Shown: positions 1-11,790, counted from the stretch's first letter. The stretch is DNA of 64,000 bases from Micropterix aruncella (GCA_944548615.1 OX155955.1:8064728-8128727); one strand, 5' to 3'. Made by a program: numbers and translations. The notes: generated by a model not told the origin, from the letters alone.

Positions 1-793
1 AATACCTGCTGCGATGGCAACGGATTTATGCTTGATGCCTAAGTGCATGGAGTATATATTCCCCCTTCCTAACAAACGTTTTATATATTAGTATGCGATA
101 TCACTCTTCCTCGCGGTTATAACCAGTGCTTACAATATTTAAATAAATATTTTTTTTCAATTTTAATAGTTATGCTTTGAAACGGCAACTTATAAACATA
201 AATGAAAATTATATGATTTTCTTCCTTAGGCCGATCGGAATCGTATAATTTTATTTTATTACGATTACAAAAATAGTGGTTTGCTCTACGAAAGCAAACA
301 TTCTTTAATCATTCTTTAGTTTTTTACAGCGTAGCGAGTGAGTATGAAAAATAAGTGAGGTGTATTAATACCTACCAGTAATCTTTATGATTATGAGTCT
401 TTAATCTTTTATTATACTTTTTTACAAAGCACTTCTTTAATACGATGCCTAAATGGTTTTACTCGCATATCTAATATTTCCTGGAGAATTTTAGAAATGT
501 AATTATTATCCGGTAACACAAGTTCCAAGGCAACAAACTATTAAGAGATGGAAGTTTGATACCAGACTCTGTGGAATAACAAAATGGTTTGTTGATTCCT
601 GAAGGGAAATCCGGTGTAAGCCCAAATGGCTGTTATTCCAGAGCGCTGATGTGGCTCGGCAAGAGAAAAAACACCCCCGGGGTTAACATTTAATCTGAAC
701 TGGTTCAACTCTCATTGCGAGTGTAGGTGAATTCGTTATATTTATGTATTAATGGTGTTGAAAAATATTGGTACGCTTAATAAAATTTTCAGC
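1..793. other. no gene recognised; AT-rich flank with a short GC-richer patch
   Basis: No coding region is recognisable. Positions 330-410 resemble 16670-16730 (both hold gtagcgagtga followed by a similar A/T stretch), so part is a dispersed repeat. The patch at about 545-740 is GC-richer and has a faint resemblance to the start of the GC-rich repeat at 17345; this is too weak to call. Confidence 0.5.
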
Positions 794-882
794 GACGTTT
801 CGAAAATGTTACAACTGCCGTTGTCCAGGGTAGACTGACAGTCTACCCTGGACAACGGCAGTTGCGATATCGCCGAAACGTC
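794..882. repeat. head-to-head palindromic repeat (long hairpin)
   Basis: Two perfect 26-bp arms lie at 812-837 and 839-864 around a single base (arm begins caactgccgttgtccagg). An outer pair of 9-bp arms, gacgtttcg at 794-802 and cgaaacgtc at 874-882, extends the fold with a 9-base internal loop on each side. The right half reads like one unit of an interspersed repeat and the left half is its mirror copy, so this is either a fold-back element or two units joined head to head. No coding potential. Confidence 0.75.
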
Positions 883-1746
883 GGGTGCTTCAAAATGCAC
901 GCGGCAAATTCGTTTTTAAACAATTTTGTAAAATTTTTGTGTATCATTTTATTATATATAATTATTAGAAACAAATTTGAATTTGAATTTGAAAATGTGA
1001 ATGTATGACGGAATAATACAGTGTGTGTAGGTATTAAACAAGCGTGAATGTTTACTACTTCTTTTATATAACCAAACTTAATACCGGTCAGCTCGCGGAG
1101 AATCAATATCTTAAGTATGTTATCGGCATCCCTAGATACGGTCGTTTTTGCTTGGTTAATAGGTATGCCATGCCAGCCTACTTACCTAGGAGCTTGCCAT
1201 GAGCTGGTTAGGTATGCCATGCCATGGCTATGGGTTTAATTTGTTTCGCTTGCACGTTTTATAATATTGTTTTCCGAATTTCATAGCCCTTCTGTTGTAA
1301 ATTATATTTTTCGTAATGATAAATAAAATGAAATAAATAAGTAATTCCACGTTATATAAAACGGACTGTGACATATAAGACAGACGGCACTTAATCAGTC
1401 TCGAGCGAAACTCTATGTTTAGGTCTCTAATACAAATAAAATCTACTTAACAAAATTTATAGAAACAGTGTCAGAAGCCTTCTACCCCAAATTCACCATA
1501 AACTCTAAGTATAAATCGAAAGTTGCTTTTTCAGTCGAGAAATATCCTTAACTTATCATTTTGTAGTATAAGCGATGATGATAACGACCAGCATGACACT
1601 GTAATCGAAGGCCTTTGCCAGCGTTTGTGGTTTTCCGCCTTAGTGCTCATTAATTTGCTCTCCTTTCTCGGCTCATTAGTACATTACCTCGCTTAATTCA
1701 TCAGGACCGACATTTAGGCTTAATTACAAGGATAAGGTATTTATGT
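883..1746. other. no gene recognised
   Basis: AT-rich DNA. A 15-bp direct repeat (aggtatgccatgcca) occurs at about 1161 and 1210. Short ORFs here have no family features and look like chance. Confidence 0.5.
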
Positions 1747-1754
1747 ATTCTACA

Positions 1755-2854
1755 CAGTGGCGGTCTCTTCATATAAGCCGAAAAGCCTGGCTTGCCTATA
1801 CTTCCAAATTAACGATTAAATAAATTAATAACACAATTCGTAAAAAAAACAATTAAATTAATTATTTTGCTAGCGCTACTACTGCCATCTAACGCGCACA
1901 GCTCGCTCCACGCGAGAAAAAAACTGTTATCGACAGGTGCGATAATTATCGACAGGGCGCGATTGCTGTTTCACTCGCACATATTGGGCTTTCAATGCGG
2001 CTTTCAAAATCAGTGTTCCTCTCATTCGCACCTGTGGCAAATTACGCTAAACAATATATGTCTATATACAACTTTTGTATCGGGAGTTAAGCCGGGCTTG
2101 CTTAGCCATGACGTTGAATGCGAACTGTGAATGCGAACGTGTCAACAGAAAGCGCGACTTCATTATAATTAGTTTGGATTTAAATGTGCGAGTGACGTCG
2201 GGCTAATTTTTTATTGTGTAATTTCAATTGATTTGTGGTTTTTAGTGCCTGATAAAATATGGAGGAAATTGTCCTTTGTGGTCAGTAATGTATTCTTATT
2301 ATTTTGTTTTCTGACATATGTAACAACCCGCAGGACTGGGACGGGGATACGGTTTTAGCAGCGGAGAATTTTGAAAACTCGATGCGATCATTCCATTTAA
2401 ATTTTTTCACCTTGTTTTCCGCCGAATTTTTGAAAAAGCTGAGAGCTTGTACAACATTCTTCAAAAATCACAAGTCGATGTGGGTTATAGGAATTAATGA
2501 AGAAAAACAAAATAAAGGAATTTCAGACTTGGTTACGTGTTGAATTTCAATATGAATTTGATCAAATTTATGAAAACAATCTACAAAATAACTCAGCACC
2601 TCGTTTGAGACGCAACGACGCAAGAGAGTCCTTTAAAGCCACTAGAGGTATGCGACTGCTGATAAGTATATGTTAAATTCTGTCTTGCAGTAGCATGCCT
2701 TCAGTGTGCTTTATTGAATGTACGACCCAAGCAGTAAATTTCAAACTGAAGATTAAAGAGTAAAGAGGTACCACTTTTTTACTATAAAAAGCGTAAAAAA
2801 ACACAAAAAGGTATGTCGGGCTTGCCCTATTTACGAACCCTGGGCACGCCACTG
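1755..2854. mobile_element. non-autonomous hAT-type DNA transposon
   Basis: The 1100-bp element begins CAGTGGCG and ends CGCCACTG, an 8-bp perfect terminal inverted repeat of the hAT CAGTG type. It is bounded by a perfect 8-bp target duplication, attctaca at 1747-1754 and 2855-2862, the length typical of hAT transposition. Subterminal sequences also mirror loosely (cctggcttgcc near 1785, gggcttgccc near 2818). No transposase frame is present: the 60-87 aa ORFs inside lack any family motif, so it must have been moved in trans by an autonomous hAT. The intact duplication suggests a fairly recent insertion. Confidence 0.85.
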
Positions 2855-2862
2855 ATTCTACA

Positions 2863-4004
2863 TAAGCGATACCATAATCCGCATTGATTCTGCAAGTACC
2901 AAGGTGATATACATTAATTTCTGAAAATAATATTAAATGTGGAAATATTAAATTAGAATAAGTTAGTACTTATTCAATATGTGCTCTCTCTAATAAGACC
3001 TTCTTTCTTCTTAATTTTTTAAAATTTTATTATTATTATATAATTTGATTATTACGATAAATTTGACTTTTTTTTATTATGATGATCACACGTTTTTAAC
3101 AGATATGTTTAATTCTTGTTTTTGTATTGTTTCTTACGTGTATTTTCAGTTTGTGTGAATGATTTTGGCTATTTTATTCCTATTAAATATTTGAAAAATT
3201 TAACTTACTATCATTTATAGTATACCTTATATCATGACAATTGCACTTTAAATTATGAGTGTTTAAATTTTAGTTTTTTGAAGTTTGTTTTTTGAATTCA
3301 GTTTTTCATTATGTGTGTTTTTTATTAGTATATTTTTAGTTTTATTAAATATTTTTTATTATCAAAATTATATTTTATAAATCTAGTGGAAGTCCTGGTA
3401 ACAAGTGGCATGTTTGACTAATAACTTAGTTTTACACTTTTTATTTCAAGTAAATATGATCATGTGTCGGAATTTCGAAACCGTTTTCAGTGATTTCTGA
3501 TCTAGGATCACAGAAATATGCGCATTTTAACACAGCTTTTTGACGGGCTCATTATTCTCACGCTACCATTCTATCTTCAGGATAACCTTCATCTTTGGAA
3601 AATCATGGTCTTGCACTTCGATAAAGTTAGAAAATACTCTTTTTACCCACTTCATACTACTACGTTTTCTCATCCTATTTTTCTCTGTTTTTCAACCAGT
3701 CTAAAAATTTCAAAAAGGTTTTGAAAGGGTATTACTTATCCTAATAACTACACTTAATTCGCGTTTTCTGTCCCTCTTTTTCCTTTCTCGTTCTGAAGTT
3801 ACACTTTCTTCCGAAAATAGGGTAATAATAGGAAATATAAAATTTTGTTTTTTTTAAATTCATAATATGATTTTCAAACATCTTCCCTTGTATTGTTCTT
3901 TAATCTTTCTATATAGTTCGTAAAATAATGAAATTTAATATACACATAGATATACACATACATATGCACATACATATAAACATAATATATACTTTATAGA
4001 TAAA
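2863..4004. other. no gene recognised; very AT-rich
   Basis: Long T- and A-rich runs with no recognisable coding or RNA gene. Positions 3940-3990 hold a degenerate (TACACATA)n-like stretch just before the Helitron. The 68-aa ORF at 3518-3724 has no family features. Confidence 0.5.
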
Positions 4005-4603
4005 TCACTACATAGTATAAAACAAAGTCGCTTTCTCTGTCCCTATGTCCCTTTGTATGCTTAAATCTTTGAAACTACGCAACGGATTTTGATGCGGTTT
4101 TTTTTAATAGATAGAGTGATTCAAGAGGAAGGTTTATATGTATAATAACATCCATTAAATAGTGGAGAAGTACTGCTATTTTTGAGGTTTCTAATGTGAT
4201 GTCGTAAATAATTACATTTTTTCCGCTTACATTACAAACGCAGGCTGAACCCTAGGAGTTTTATCAAAATAATGTACTAAGTATTGTACACATTGAAAAG
4301 GTCTACAGAAAAGTCCTTGATGGTATATGTCTATCTCTTATGAATAACCCACAATAACTTTTTTTTGTCATTTACTTTTTACGACAAATAATGGCTAATT
4401 TTCGAAGCGATTTCAACCAATACAGCATTAATCCTTAACCAATTAAATACCTTGAATACATTGTTCATTTAATATAGATCTATATGGTCCTTTACACCGT
4501 ATGATTTAAGTGAATATTTTCGAAGATATTACAGATTTAAAAATTGCGGGACGTAGCGTTTGCGGCGGTACCGGCCGGCCGCCCGGTGCGGCAAGAGCGT
4601 GCC

Positions 4604-4640
4604 TATAAATAGCGCGTCTGAGGCCGCAGTTTTCCCTATA
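4604..4640 (+). promoter_or_regulatory. probable Helitron promoter
   Basis: A TATAAAT box at 4604-4610 sits in a GC-rich patch (4553-4630) that contrasts with the AT-rich leader. A gcagtt initiator-like sequence follows at 4626-4631. A GT at about 4715 (acttag/gtaata) and an acceptor-like ttttgtacag ending at about 5310 could bound a leader intron that places the transcript just upstream of the ATG at 5326. This is inference from position and motifs only. Confidence 0.4.
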
Positions 4641-5325
4641 GCACTTTGAATTTAGCAGCGATCGGACGCGTTTATTATATCGGAGCTCTCCAGCGAGGAA
4701 AATAGCAATACTTAGGTAATAAAAATGTGCTTTTCAGCGCGACAACGTATCAGTAATTATAAGTAAGTTACGATAAATAATTGTATGATAGTAGTTTAAA
4801 AATATAAATTATATTCTATTCTAAGGTTAATTTTTAAATCGCACTTATAGCAATTATAAGTACCTACATAAGGTGAGATAAGATTAGATTAAATAAAACC
4901 ATAATTTATGGATTGCAATTTTCTATTAAGATCTTGATTAAAATTTACAGTTAGATCAATTTAATATTAGGGCAATTATTTTCAAAAATCGTGATTTAAG
5001 GTGAGATATGTAAGTTCAGAAAAAGTACTTAATAGAATAGGTATCTTTTGTTGTTGATGATTGTTGATTATCTTTTGTTTTTAGTCGCACGAATAGCAAA
5101 TTATTTTTTATAATTAAAATCGTTGTGTTGAGGTATTTCAGTAAAAAAAAAAGAACTGAATAGAATAGGTATCTTTTGTTTTTTATGATTGCTGATTATC
5201 TTTTGTTTCTAAATGGTAAGAATTTAGATATTTTTTACTGCGGCACATACTAATAATATGGCAATTTGTGCATAGGTAATCATACATATAGAACTGAGTA
5301 AATTTTGTACAGAAATTATAAAGTC

Positions 5326-5881
5326 ATGTCTGGAAGACGTCGTCGTTCGAACATAGGTCGTAGTACAGTGAATGCCAGAAGAGTACGTTCAGCAAGAGAT
5401 GAAGAATCGTCAACGGAACGTGAGGCTCGCCTCAGTCAGGATCGGGATAGATATAGAGCTGAGAGAGAGAGAGAATCTTCAGTAGAGCGTGAGATTCGCC
5501 GCAGCCTGGATCGAGATAGGCATACGGTTCAGAGGGACAGAGAATCGTCAGTAGAGCGTGAGGCTCGCCTCAGTCAGCTTCGGGATAGATATAGAGCTGA
5601 GAGAGAGAGAGAGAATCTTCAGTAAAGCGTGAGGTTCACCGCAGCCGAGATAGGGAAAGACATCGAATACAGAGAGCCAGAGAATCATCAGCACGAGTTG
5701 CTAATTCATGGGTGAATAAAGAAAATTCTGCCATGAATTACGATCCATCGATTTCTTACAAGGACGATCGTATAGTATCAATAGGTACTATGTCAGTAGT
5801 GTGTGAACATTGCTTGGCATTGAAATTCAAGGATGAATCGAAAGGCATGTGTTGCTTACAAGGAAAAGTCAAATTAGAATA
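5326..5881 (+). pseudogene. Helitron replicase, Arg/Glu-rich N-terminal part (frameshifted)
   Basis: The likely start is the ATG at 5326 (MSGRRRRSNIG...), just after an acceptor-like site, rather than the in-frame ATG at 5305. The segment encodes repeated Arg/Ser/Glu units (ESSVEREIRRSLDRDR and variants) of the kind that precede the Rep region in insect Helitron proteins. A GA dinucleotide expansion in the GAGAGA run near 5605 shifts the frame by two bases and produces the stop at 5623-5625. The protein continues in the next frame (ESSVKREVHRS, then a Cys pair, CEHC) to another stop at about 5879-5881, where a second small indel moves it into the frame of the following segment. What is seen is the frame breaks; that an ancestor read through is inferred from the continuity of the protein motifs. 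Confidence 0.7.
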
Positions 5882-7300
5882 AGTCTCCCTCCACCTGACC
5901 CACTTCACTCTCTTCTTACGGGTGATCATCAGAAATCAAAGCAATTCATGCGCAATATACGCCGTTATAATAACGCATATCAAATGACCTCTTTTAAGAG
6001 TAAGCAAGTCGTTGAGCGTGGGTTCATGCCTACATTTAAAATTCAAGGGCAAGTGTACCACTTAGCTGGGAGCTTGCTACCACTTCGACCCGATGATCAC
6101 AAATTTCTGCAAATATATTTTATTGCAGATCCAGATACACAAGCATCTACGCGGTGTACAAGTGTTGCACAGCCAATTGATAGAGATTTGATTAGATCTC
6201 TCCAAGATATGTTACATTCTCATAATTGCTACATACAGTCTTTCAAAACTGCGATTGAGAGTGTTCCAGCAGATACTCCTGACTTTAATGTCGTAATCCA
6301 TGCAAATAAAGTTCCTGTTGGAGAACACAGAGGACGATACAATGCGCCTTCCACGAGTGAAGTAGCAGTGGTGATAGCTGGACAGCAATTTGACAAAAGA
6401 GATATTGTATTGCATAGTCGTGATGATAATTTGCACAAAATTTCAGAGTTACACAGATCTTATGACAGCTTACAATATCCTTTGATGCTATGTCGTGGAG
6501 AAAATGGTTATGCCATTAATATTTCTCAAGTTGACCCAATCGGTGGTACACCTCTGCGTAAAACAGTGTCATGTATGAACTACTATTGCTACCGTATAAT
6601 GACAAGACGTAACAATTTCAATACTTTGCTTAGATATGGAATGTTAACAAACCAATACTTGGTAGATCAATATGCGAAAATTGAATCTGAGAGATTGGCC
6701 AACATCCGTAATAATCAAACTAAATTGAGAGCTGAAAATTACGTTCATCTTCAGGATGCTTTACAGGCGAATGAACACCGCAACGGCATTGGGCAGTTGG
6801 TTATACTACCTTCATCATTCACAGGTGGACCTCGATATTTACACGAAAAATCGCAAGACGCCATGACTTACGTAAGAAATTACGGCAAACCTGATTTATT
6901 TATAACTGCAACATGTAACCCAAATTGGCCGGAAATCAAAGAAAATATTAACACCAATTTAACTCCACAAGACAGATACGATATAGTTAACAGAGTCTTC
7001 CATTTAAAAGTATAGAAACTCCTGCACCTCATTAACAAGTCTCATATATTCGGTCCGCCGCGCTGTCATATGTACACAATAGAATGGCAGAAACGTGGCT
7101 TGCCACATGTACACCTGTTGGTGTGGTTAGTGAACAAAATTAGACCAAACCAAATTGACAGGGTTATTTCAACTGAATTACCGGATAAAGATGAAGATCC
7201 TATCCTGTACGAAATCGTAAAGAAACATATGGTACACGGCCCTTGCGGGACTTTAAACCCGAATTCTCCATGTATGCGAGATTCTAAATGCAGCAAAAAT
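5882..7300 (+). pseudogene. Helitron Rep, Helitron_like_N and HUH region (one in-frame stop)
   Basis: This covers the Helitron N-terminal domain. Typical features are MRNIRRYNNAYQMTSFKSK near the start, CMNYYCYRIMTRRNNFNTLL in the middle and PDLFITATCNPNWPEI near 6890-6945. A TAG at 7013-7015 interrupts the frame, but the same frame continues past it into the catalytic HUH motif GLPHVHLLVWL at about 7096-7128 (His-Val-His). The HUH endonuclease nicks and joins single-stranded DNA during rolling-circle-like transposition. A frameshift of one base near 7293-7303 (in gcagcaaaaatttccg) moves the protein into the next frame. The premature stop makes a functional Rep unlikely unless read through. 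Confidence 0.85.
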
Positions 7301-9852
7301 TTCCGAAGTCGTTCCAAACTCAAACAAGTACTAGCGATGACGGATATCCCAAATATCGTCGACGATCGCCAGAACAGGGTGGGCAAAATGCTACCTTCCG
7401 AAACCATGATATTGATAACCGATGGATCGTTCCCTATAATCCGCTCCTTTTGAAAATTTTTGATTCCCACATCAACGTAGAGTTGTGCAATTCAATAAAG
7501 TCAATTCAATATGTTACTAAGTACATTAATAAAGGCAGTGATCAAGCCACTTTCAGCATACAATCACCAAATGAAGTGGAAAAATATCAGTCTGGACGTT
7601 ACATCTGCAGCTCTGAAGCTGTATGGAGGATTTTATCATTCGAAGTTCACGACCGGGCTCCCACAATTGTCCACCTTGCAGTTCATTTAGAAAATGGACA
7701 AAGAGTATATTTCACAGAGAACAATATAGAAGAAGTTGTTAATAACCCGCGGGATACAACATTGACAGCATTCTTCAAGTTATGTGCTCAAGATGATTTC
7801 GCGAAAACACTGACGTATGACAGAGTTCCAGGTTACTATACATGGAACCAGAGTTCTAAAACTTTTCAACGGCGAAAACAAGGTACTGCGGTTGATGGTT
7901 TCCCCGGAGTAAAAAAAACGGATGCTCTTGGCAGAGTCTACGTGGTTCATCCCAACAACAGCGAATGCTTTTATCTGAGAATGTTATTGCATATTGTAAA
8001 AGGCCCGACATCCTTTGCACACCTAAGAACTGTACAAGGTGTTGTTTACAATACTTATCAAGCAGCATGCAAAGCTATGGGGCTCTTGGAGGACGATTCT
8101 CACTGGGAAAACACATTATCAGAAGCAGCTGTTTGTAGTTCAGCTACATCATTAAGATATTTATTTGCCGTCATAGTAGTGTTTTGTCAAGTAACTGATT
8201 CTGTTAATCTATGGAATAAATTTCAAGAAAATATGGCCAGTGATATTCTGATTCGGCGACGGCGAGAGTTAAACTCAGATGATGTACAATATGATCAAAA
8301 CATATTTGACGAAGCATTATTGGAATTGAACAAAGTAGTGCAATTACTTTCGGGTAAATCGATCAAGGATTTTGGGCTGCCGATGCCAGCTAATACTACT
8401 AACTCAGATTTAACTAACAGTGCCGAATACACAAGAGAAACATCATACGATCAAACGAGACTTTTACAAAATATAGCTCAAGATGAGCCACGATTAAACA
8501 TCGATCAGAAAAAAGTATTCACTGCATTACTATCAACAATTGATAACAATGAAGGGAAATTGTTTTTCCTTGATGCCCCAGGAGGTACAGGAAAAACATT
8601 TTTAATCAATCTGCTTTTAAAAAAAGTGAGATCTATCGGAAAAATTGCGTTAGCTGTTGCGTCATCCGGCATTGCCGCTACGCTTTTGGAAGGAGGCCGA
8701 ACCGCACACTCCACATTCAAGCTCCCGCTGAAAATCGCCACCGATGATAATAACAGCGTCTGTAGTGTTTCTAAACAGAGCAATACAGGAAAATTGATGC
8801 GTGACTGCTCATTAATAGTCTGGGACGAAGCTACCATGTCAAACAAGACGTCTGTGGAAGCACTGGATAGGACAATGCGCGATTTGCGCAACAAAAAATC
8901 ACCTATGGGTGGATGTACAATTCTGTTCTCAGGAGATTTCCGTCAAATCCTACCAGTTGTGACTCGAGGAACACGTTCTGACGAAATAAATGCTTGCCTA
9001 AAAAGATCCAACCTTTGGCCACATGTCAATAAATTAAAGCTTAAAACTAATATGAGGGTTTCGTCATCTTCACGTGAGAACAGGCTATTTCCAGAGATGC
9101 TGCTAAAAGTTGGCAATGGAGAGTTAACACAAAGTGAGGGAAGGATTGACCTAGAAAACCTTTGCGTTTTGATAGACAACATCCAAGAGTTAGTCAACAA
9201 TGTCTATCCTGACATTGATAACATAAGTTATAAGACAATATCTTGGTTTAAAGAAAGAGCGATTCTGTCACCAACTAACGAACAAGTAGATAAAGTCAAT
9301 AACTTGATTCTTTCAAAGATTGATGCGCCGACGAAAATATACTACTCGGTCGATACTGTTCTCGATTTGGAAGAAGCTGTTCATTTTCCTACAGAATTTC
9401 TAAACTCTTTGAACCCGTCTGGACTCCCTCCTCACAAAATGGTGTTGAAAGTAGGTTGTCCTGTTATTTTATTAAGAAACCTGAATCCACCTAAACTTTG
9501 CAATGGCACGCGTTTGCTGGTAAAATCATTAAAAACTTTCATAATAGAGTGCACAATACTCACAGGATGTGGTACCGGAGAAGATGTATTGATTCCCCGA
9601 ATCCCTCTGATACCATCGGATTTACCCTTCCAATTTAAACGTTTACAGTTTCCGGTAAAGACATCTTTTGCAATGACCATTAATAAATCGCAGGGTCAAA
9701 CCTTCAACGTTGCAGGCTTAGATTTGAGCGTTGACTGTTTTTCACATGGACAACTGTATGTCGCTCTTTCAAGAGTGACCTCCAGAGAAAACATGTTTGT
9801 ATTGTCTAATGACAAGAAAGCTGTGAACGTTGTTTATAAAGACATTCTGTAA
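7301..9852 (+). pseudogene. Helitron Rep Y2 region and PIF1-like helicase (open frame, 5' part lost)
   Basis: The frame is open for about 850 codons (first ATG at 7288). The two catalytic tyrosines of the Y2 Rep lie in QYVTKYINKG at about 7507-7536. The PIF1-family SF1B helicase follows: Walker A APGGTGKT at about 8575-8598, Walker B VWDEAT at 8818-8835, and motif VI YVALSRVTS near 9758-9784, ending at the TAA at 9850-9852. This half is intact, but its coupling to the HUH half is broken upstream. It would unwind DNA during Helitron movement. A PIF1 host gene is unlikely because it lies in one open frame with Helitron Rep sequence between Helitron ends. Confidence 0.88.
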
Positions 9853-10069
9853 TATGTTGTAAAAATAAAATAAATAGTTAAAAATGTAAAAAGTAAATAA
9901 GTAAAAATGTAGTGTATGAATTTAGATATTCCAAAGATAGCAGGAAATCTTCATGGTATAGGGAAAGGGGGATTGTTTTACTCCAAATTTAACGCGTGCG
10001 GGCCACGGGCAGTAATGAATAAATCAAAACTACTGGATCGATTTTAATCACATAGGCTATATATTTTAT

Positions 10070-10096
10070 ACCCATGCGAAGCCAGAGCGGGCCGCT
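10070..10096 (+). repeat. degenerate internal copy of the Helitron 3' tail
   Basis: The segment acccatgcgaagccagagc... is a mutated version of the true terminus at 10153-10182. It lies 83 bp upstream, so the Helitron carries two successive tail-like sequences. Confidence 0.6.
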
Positions 10097-10182
10097 ATGT
10101 TTTTATATACAACGTTCATAGTTTTTCTGTACTGTATTTAGTATCAGCATTGCACCCGTGCGAAGCCGGGGCGGGTCGCTAG

Positions 10183-10463
10183 TATTAAATAATACAATAT
10201 ATATTTCAAAATTCGTGCTCTATTTTAGTATATATGATATTAGTGTCTCCGTTTTTTCTCGACCCATAGTCAAAAGTGACTTAGGTAGGTTTTTTTTTAC
10301 TTCGTAACTAGTCGAAGGTTTTAGTCCTGCAGGAAAAACACTGTTCATTTTGTTAACTAAATGTTAATAGCAATTTATTATAAGTGGAATCAATTTAGTT
10401 AAAAATAAGTTCAAATAATTAAATAAATATATTTCTTTTATTGTTAGATAACATCTGCTAGAA
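10183..10463. other. no gene recognised
   Basis: AT-rich DNA right of the Helitron. On the minus strand an AATAAA (complement of 10436-10441) lies about 23 bases beyond the stop of the ORF at 10464-10853. Confidence 0.4.
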
Positions 10464-10853
10464 CTAACGCTGCATCTGGTATCTTTTCAATAGACTCGAC
10501 TTTTCTTTTCTATTGTCTCGGAGAGTGAAGAAAGCGAGTGGCCAGATGTCTGTTTTCAGCAGGTCTAAATGAAGATGTACGGGAGACATTAATAGAAATT
10601 TAAGAGGGGCAATTTCTCGTATTTGCTCTCGGCGGTGCTTCAGGGTGGCAGGACGTGACAGCGTCCCATTTTCCCTCAGCACATTACGCCACTGTTTATA
10701 CAGGCCGGGCGTTAAATCCACAGGCAACAGAGTGCAAACGCGTATTAAAAGTAATGGAAACGATATGTGCGCTTTAAGCTCGATTTTTCTTTTATGAAGA
10801 GTATGAAGATGGACGTCAGACGCACAGTGTAGTTTGAAAGATTCGTTGGTCAT
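10464..10853 (-). CDS. unrecognised 129-aa ORF
   Basis: I do not recognise the product. The frame runs from ATG at 10853 to TAG at 10466-10464 and encodes a basic, His/Leu-rich protein with two cysteines and no clear signal peptide or membrane segment. The stretch is less AT-rich than its surroundings. On the minus strand a TATAAAA-like sequence (complement of about 10880-10890) lies some 30 bases upstream of the ATG, and AATAAA follows the stop by about 23 bases. That spacing is suggestive of a small intronless gene or a remnant of a mobile element, but each motif is frequent by chance in AT-rich DNA. Confidence 0.2.
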   Translation of the reverse strand: MTNESFKLHCASDVHLHTLHKRKIELKAHISFPLLLIRVCTLLPVDLTPGLYKQWRNVLRENGTLSRPATLKHRREQIREIAPLKFLLMSPVHLHLDLLKTDIWPLAFFTLRDNRKEKSSLLKRYQMQR

Positions 10854-11579
10854 TATTATTTTAAGGTCATTGGCCTATTTTATAAAAGCGGCGGTATTGG
10901 TATCGGTATTGTAAAACTGTCTGTGTGCCCAATCTTATACAGGTGAGTTTTTATACATTTTTTAATTTATTTATTTCGTAATTTAAAATTATCTACATTA
11001 AATGGACATATACTATTATAATGTAATAGTCGAGAATCCAGTCGCAAAAAAACTGGTAACATGTTACGTCAGAAACTGTTGCCAGTGATCCTATTTTAAT
11101 GTCGCCTAACTAGGCAATAGCCTTTTCTAAGGCGGACAATGAAATCGTTTTAAATATATTATGAACCAATATTAAAATAACTTAGCATTGTAGAATATAG
11201 AAAATGTAGTAATGTAGAATTAAAAAAAAATTAACAAGGAAAGCGAAATATAAAATTAATAATATAAAAGTGAAATTGTTAATATAAAATTGTTACCCTT
11301 AACATAATCATAAAAAAAGATGCACAATTAGCTAGTATTTAGATAATCATAATTGCTAAAAAATAGAGTGAGATAGTCAAACCTAATTATGCAAATTAAA
11401 CATTAGTAAAAAAGTAAAATAAAATGGGAAATAAAATGCAAGAGTGGATGAAAGTTCATCATAGTTCCTTAGTAACATCTTTTAGTGGGTGTATTAGTAC
11501 AAACATGTCAGCAACTTTTAATATATTTTTTATGAGAAACAAACAAAAACATTTTTTATGTCTAGATTTATATATCCTA
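10854..11579. other. no gene recognised
   Basis: AT-rich DNA. Position 10939 holds caggtgagttttta, matching the terminal repeat of the TIR element at 43321, so this may be one end of a related, degraded element. The 70-aa ORF at 11424-11636 has no family features. Confidence 0.35.
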
Positions 11580-11790
11580 TATATTAAAAAAAGTTTGAGA
11601 TGCGTTGAGTACACTGCGTTATCAATCAGTAAGTAAAATATCGTGAATAAACAATATGTGCGTTATATTACCAACCGCTAGATGGCGCAAGGGGCTCAAC
11701 TCATTTTATCCTATCTTTAAAAACAGGAAAAATCTAAAATTTCAGTTTATTCCTTCCAAAAATTTTTTTTAAAGTTCCTTACTTGCTCGT
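11580..11790. repeat. copy of the palindromic repeat also seen at 43480-43690
   Basis: The sequence aatatcgtgaataaacaa... at about 11638, followed by ctagatggcgca at about 11680 and acttgctcgtact at about 11780, parallels 43515-43690 (aatattgcgaataaacg, cttgatggcgca, atttactcgtactc). The centre is self-complementary. It represents an older, diverged copy of the 43321-43733 element. Confidence 0.55.

Larger units (their letters stand above)
4005..10182 (+). mobile_element. end-to-end Helitron, coding capacity broken
   Basis: The 5' end is TCACTACATAG at 4005. The 3' end is CTAG at 10179-10182, preceded by the hairpin-forming tail acccgtgcgaagccggggc (stem ACCCG...CGGGT). The flanking bases are A (4004) and T (10183), matching Helitron insertion between A and T without target duplication. 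The 6.2-kb interior holds a 5' leader with a TATA box, a probable leader intron, and a Rep-helicase reading frame. A degenerate second copy of the 3' tail lies inside at 10070-10096. Such tails are common among lepidopteran Helitrons. Only one stop and three frameshifts disrupt the protein, so the copy is relatively young. Confidence 0.93.

Noticed and set aside
8500..9852. A host PIF1 helicase gene
   Set aside because: It is in one open frame with the Helitron Y2 Rep region and between Helitron ends.
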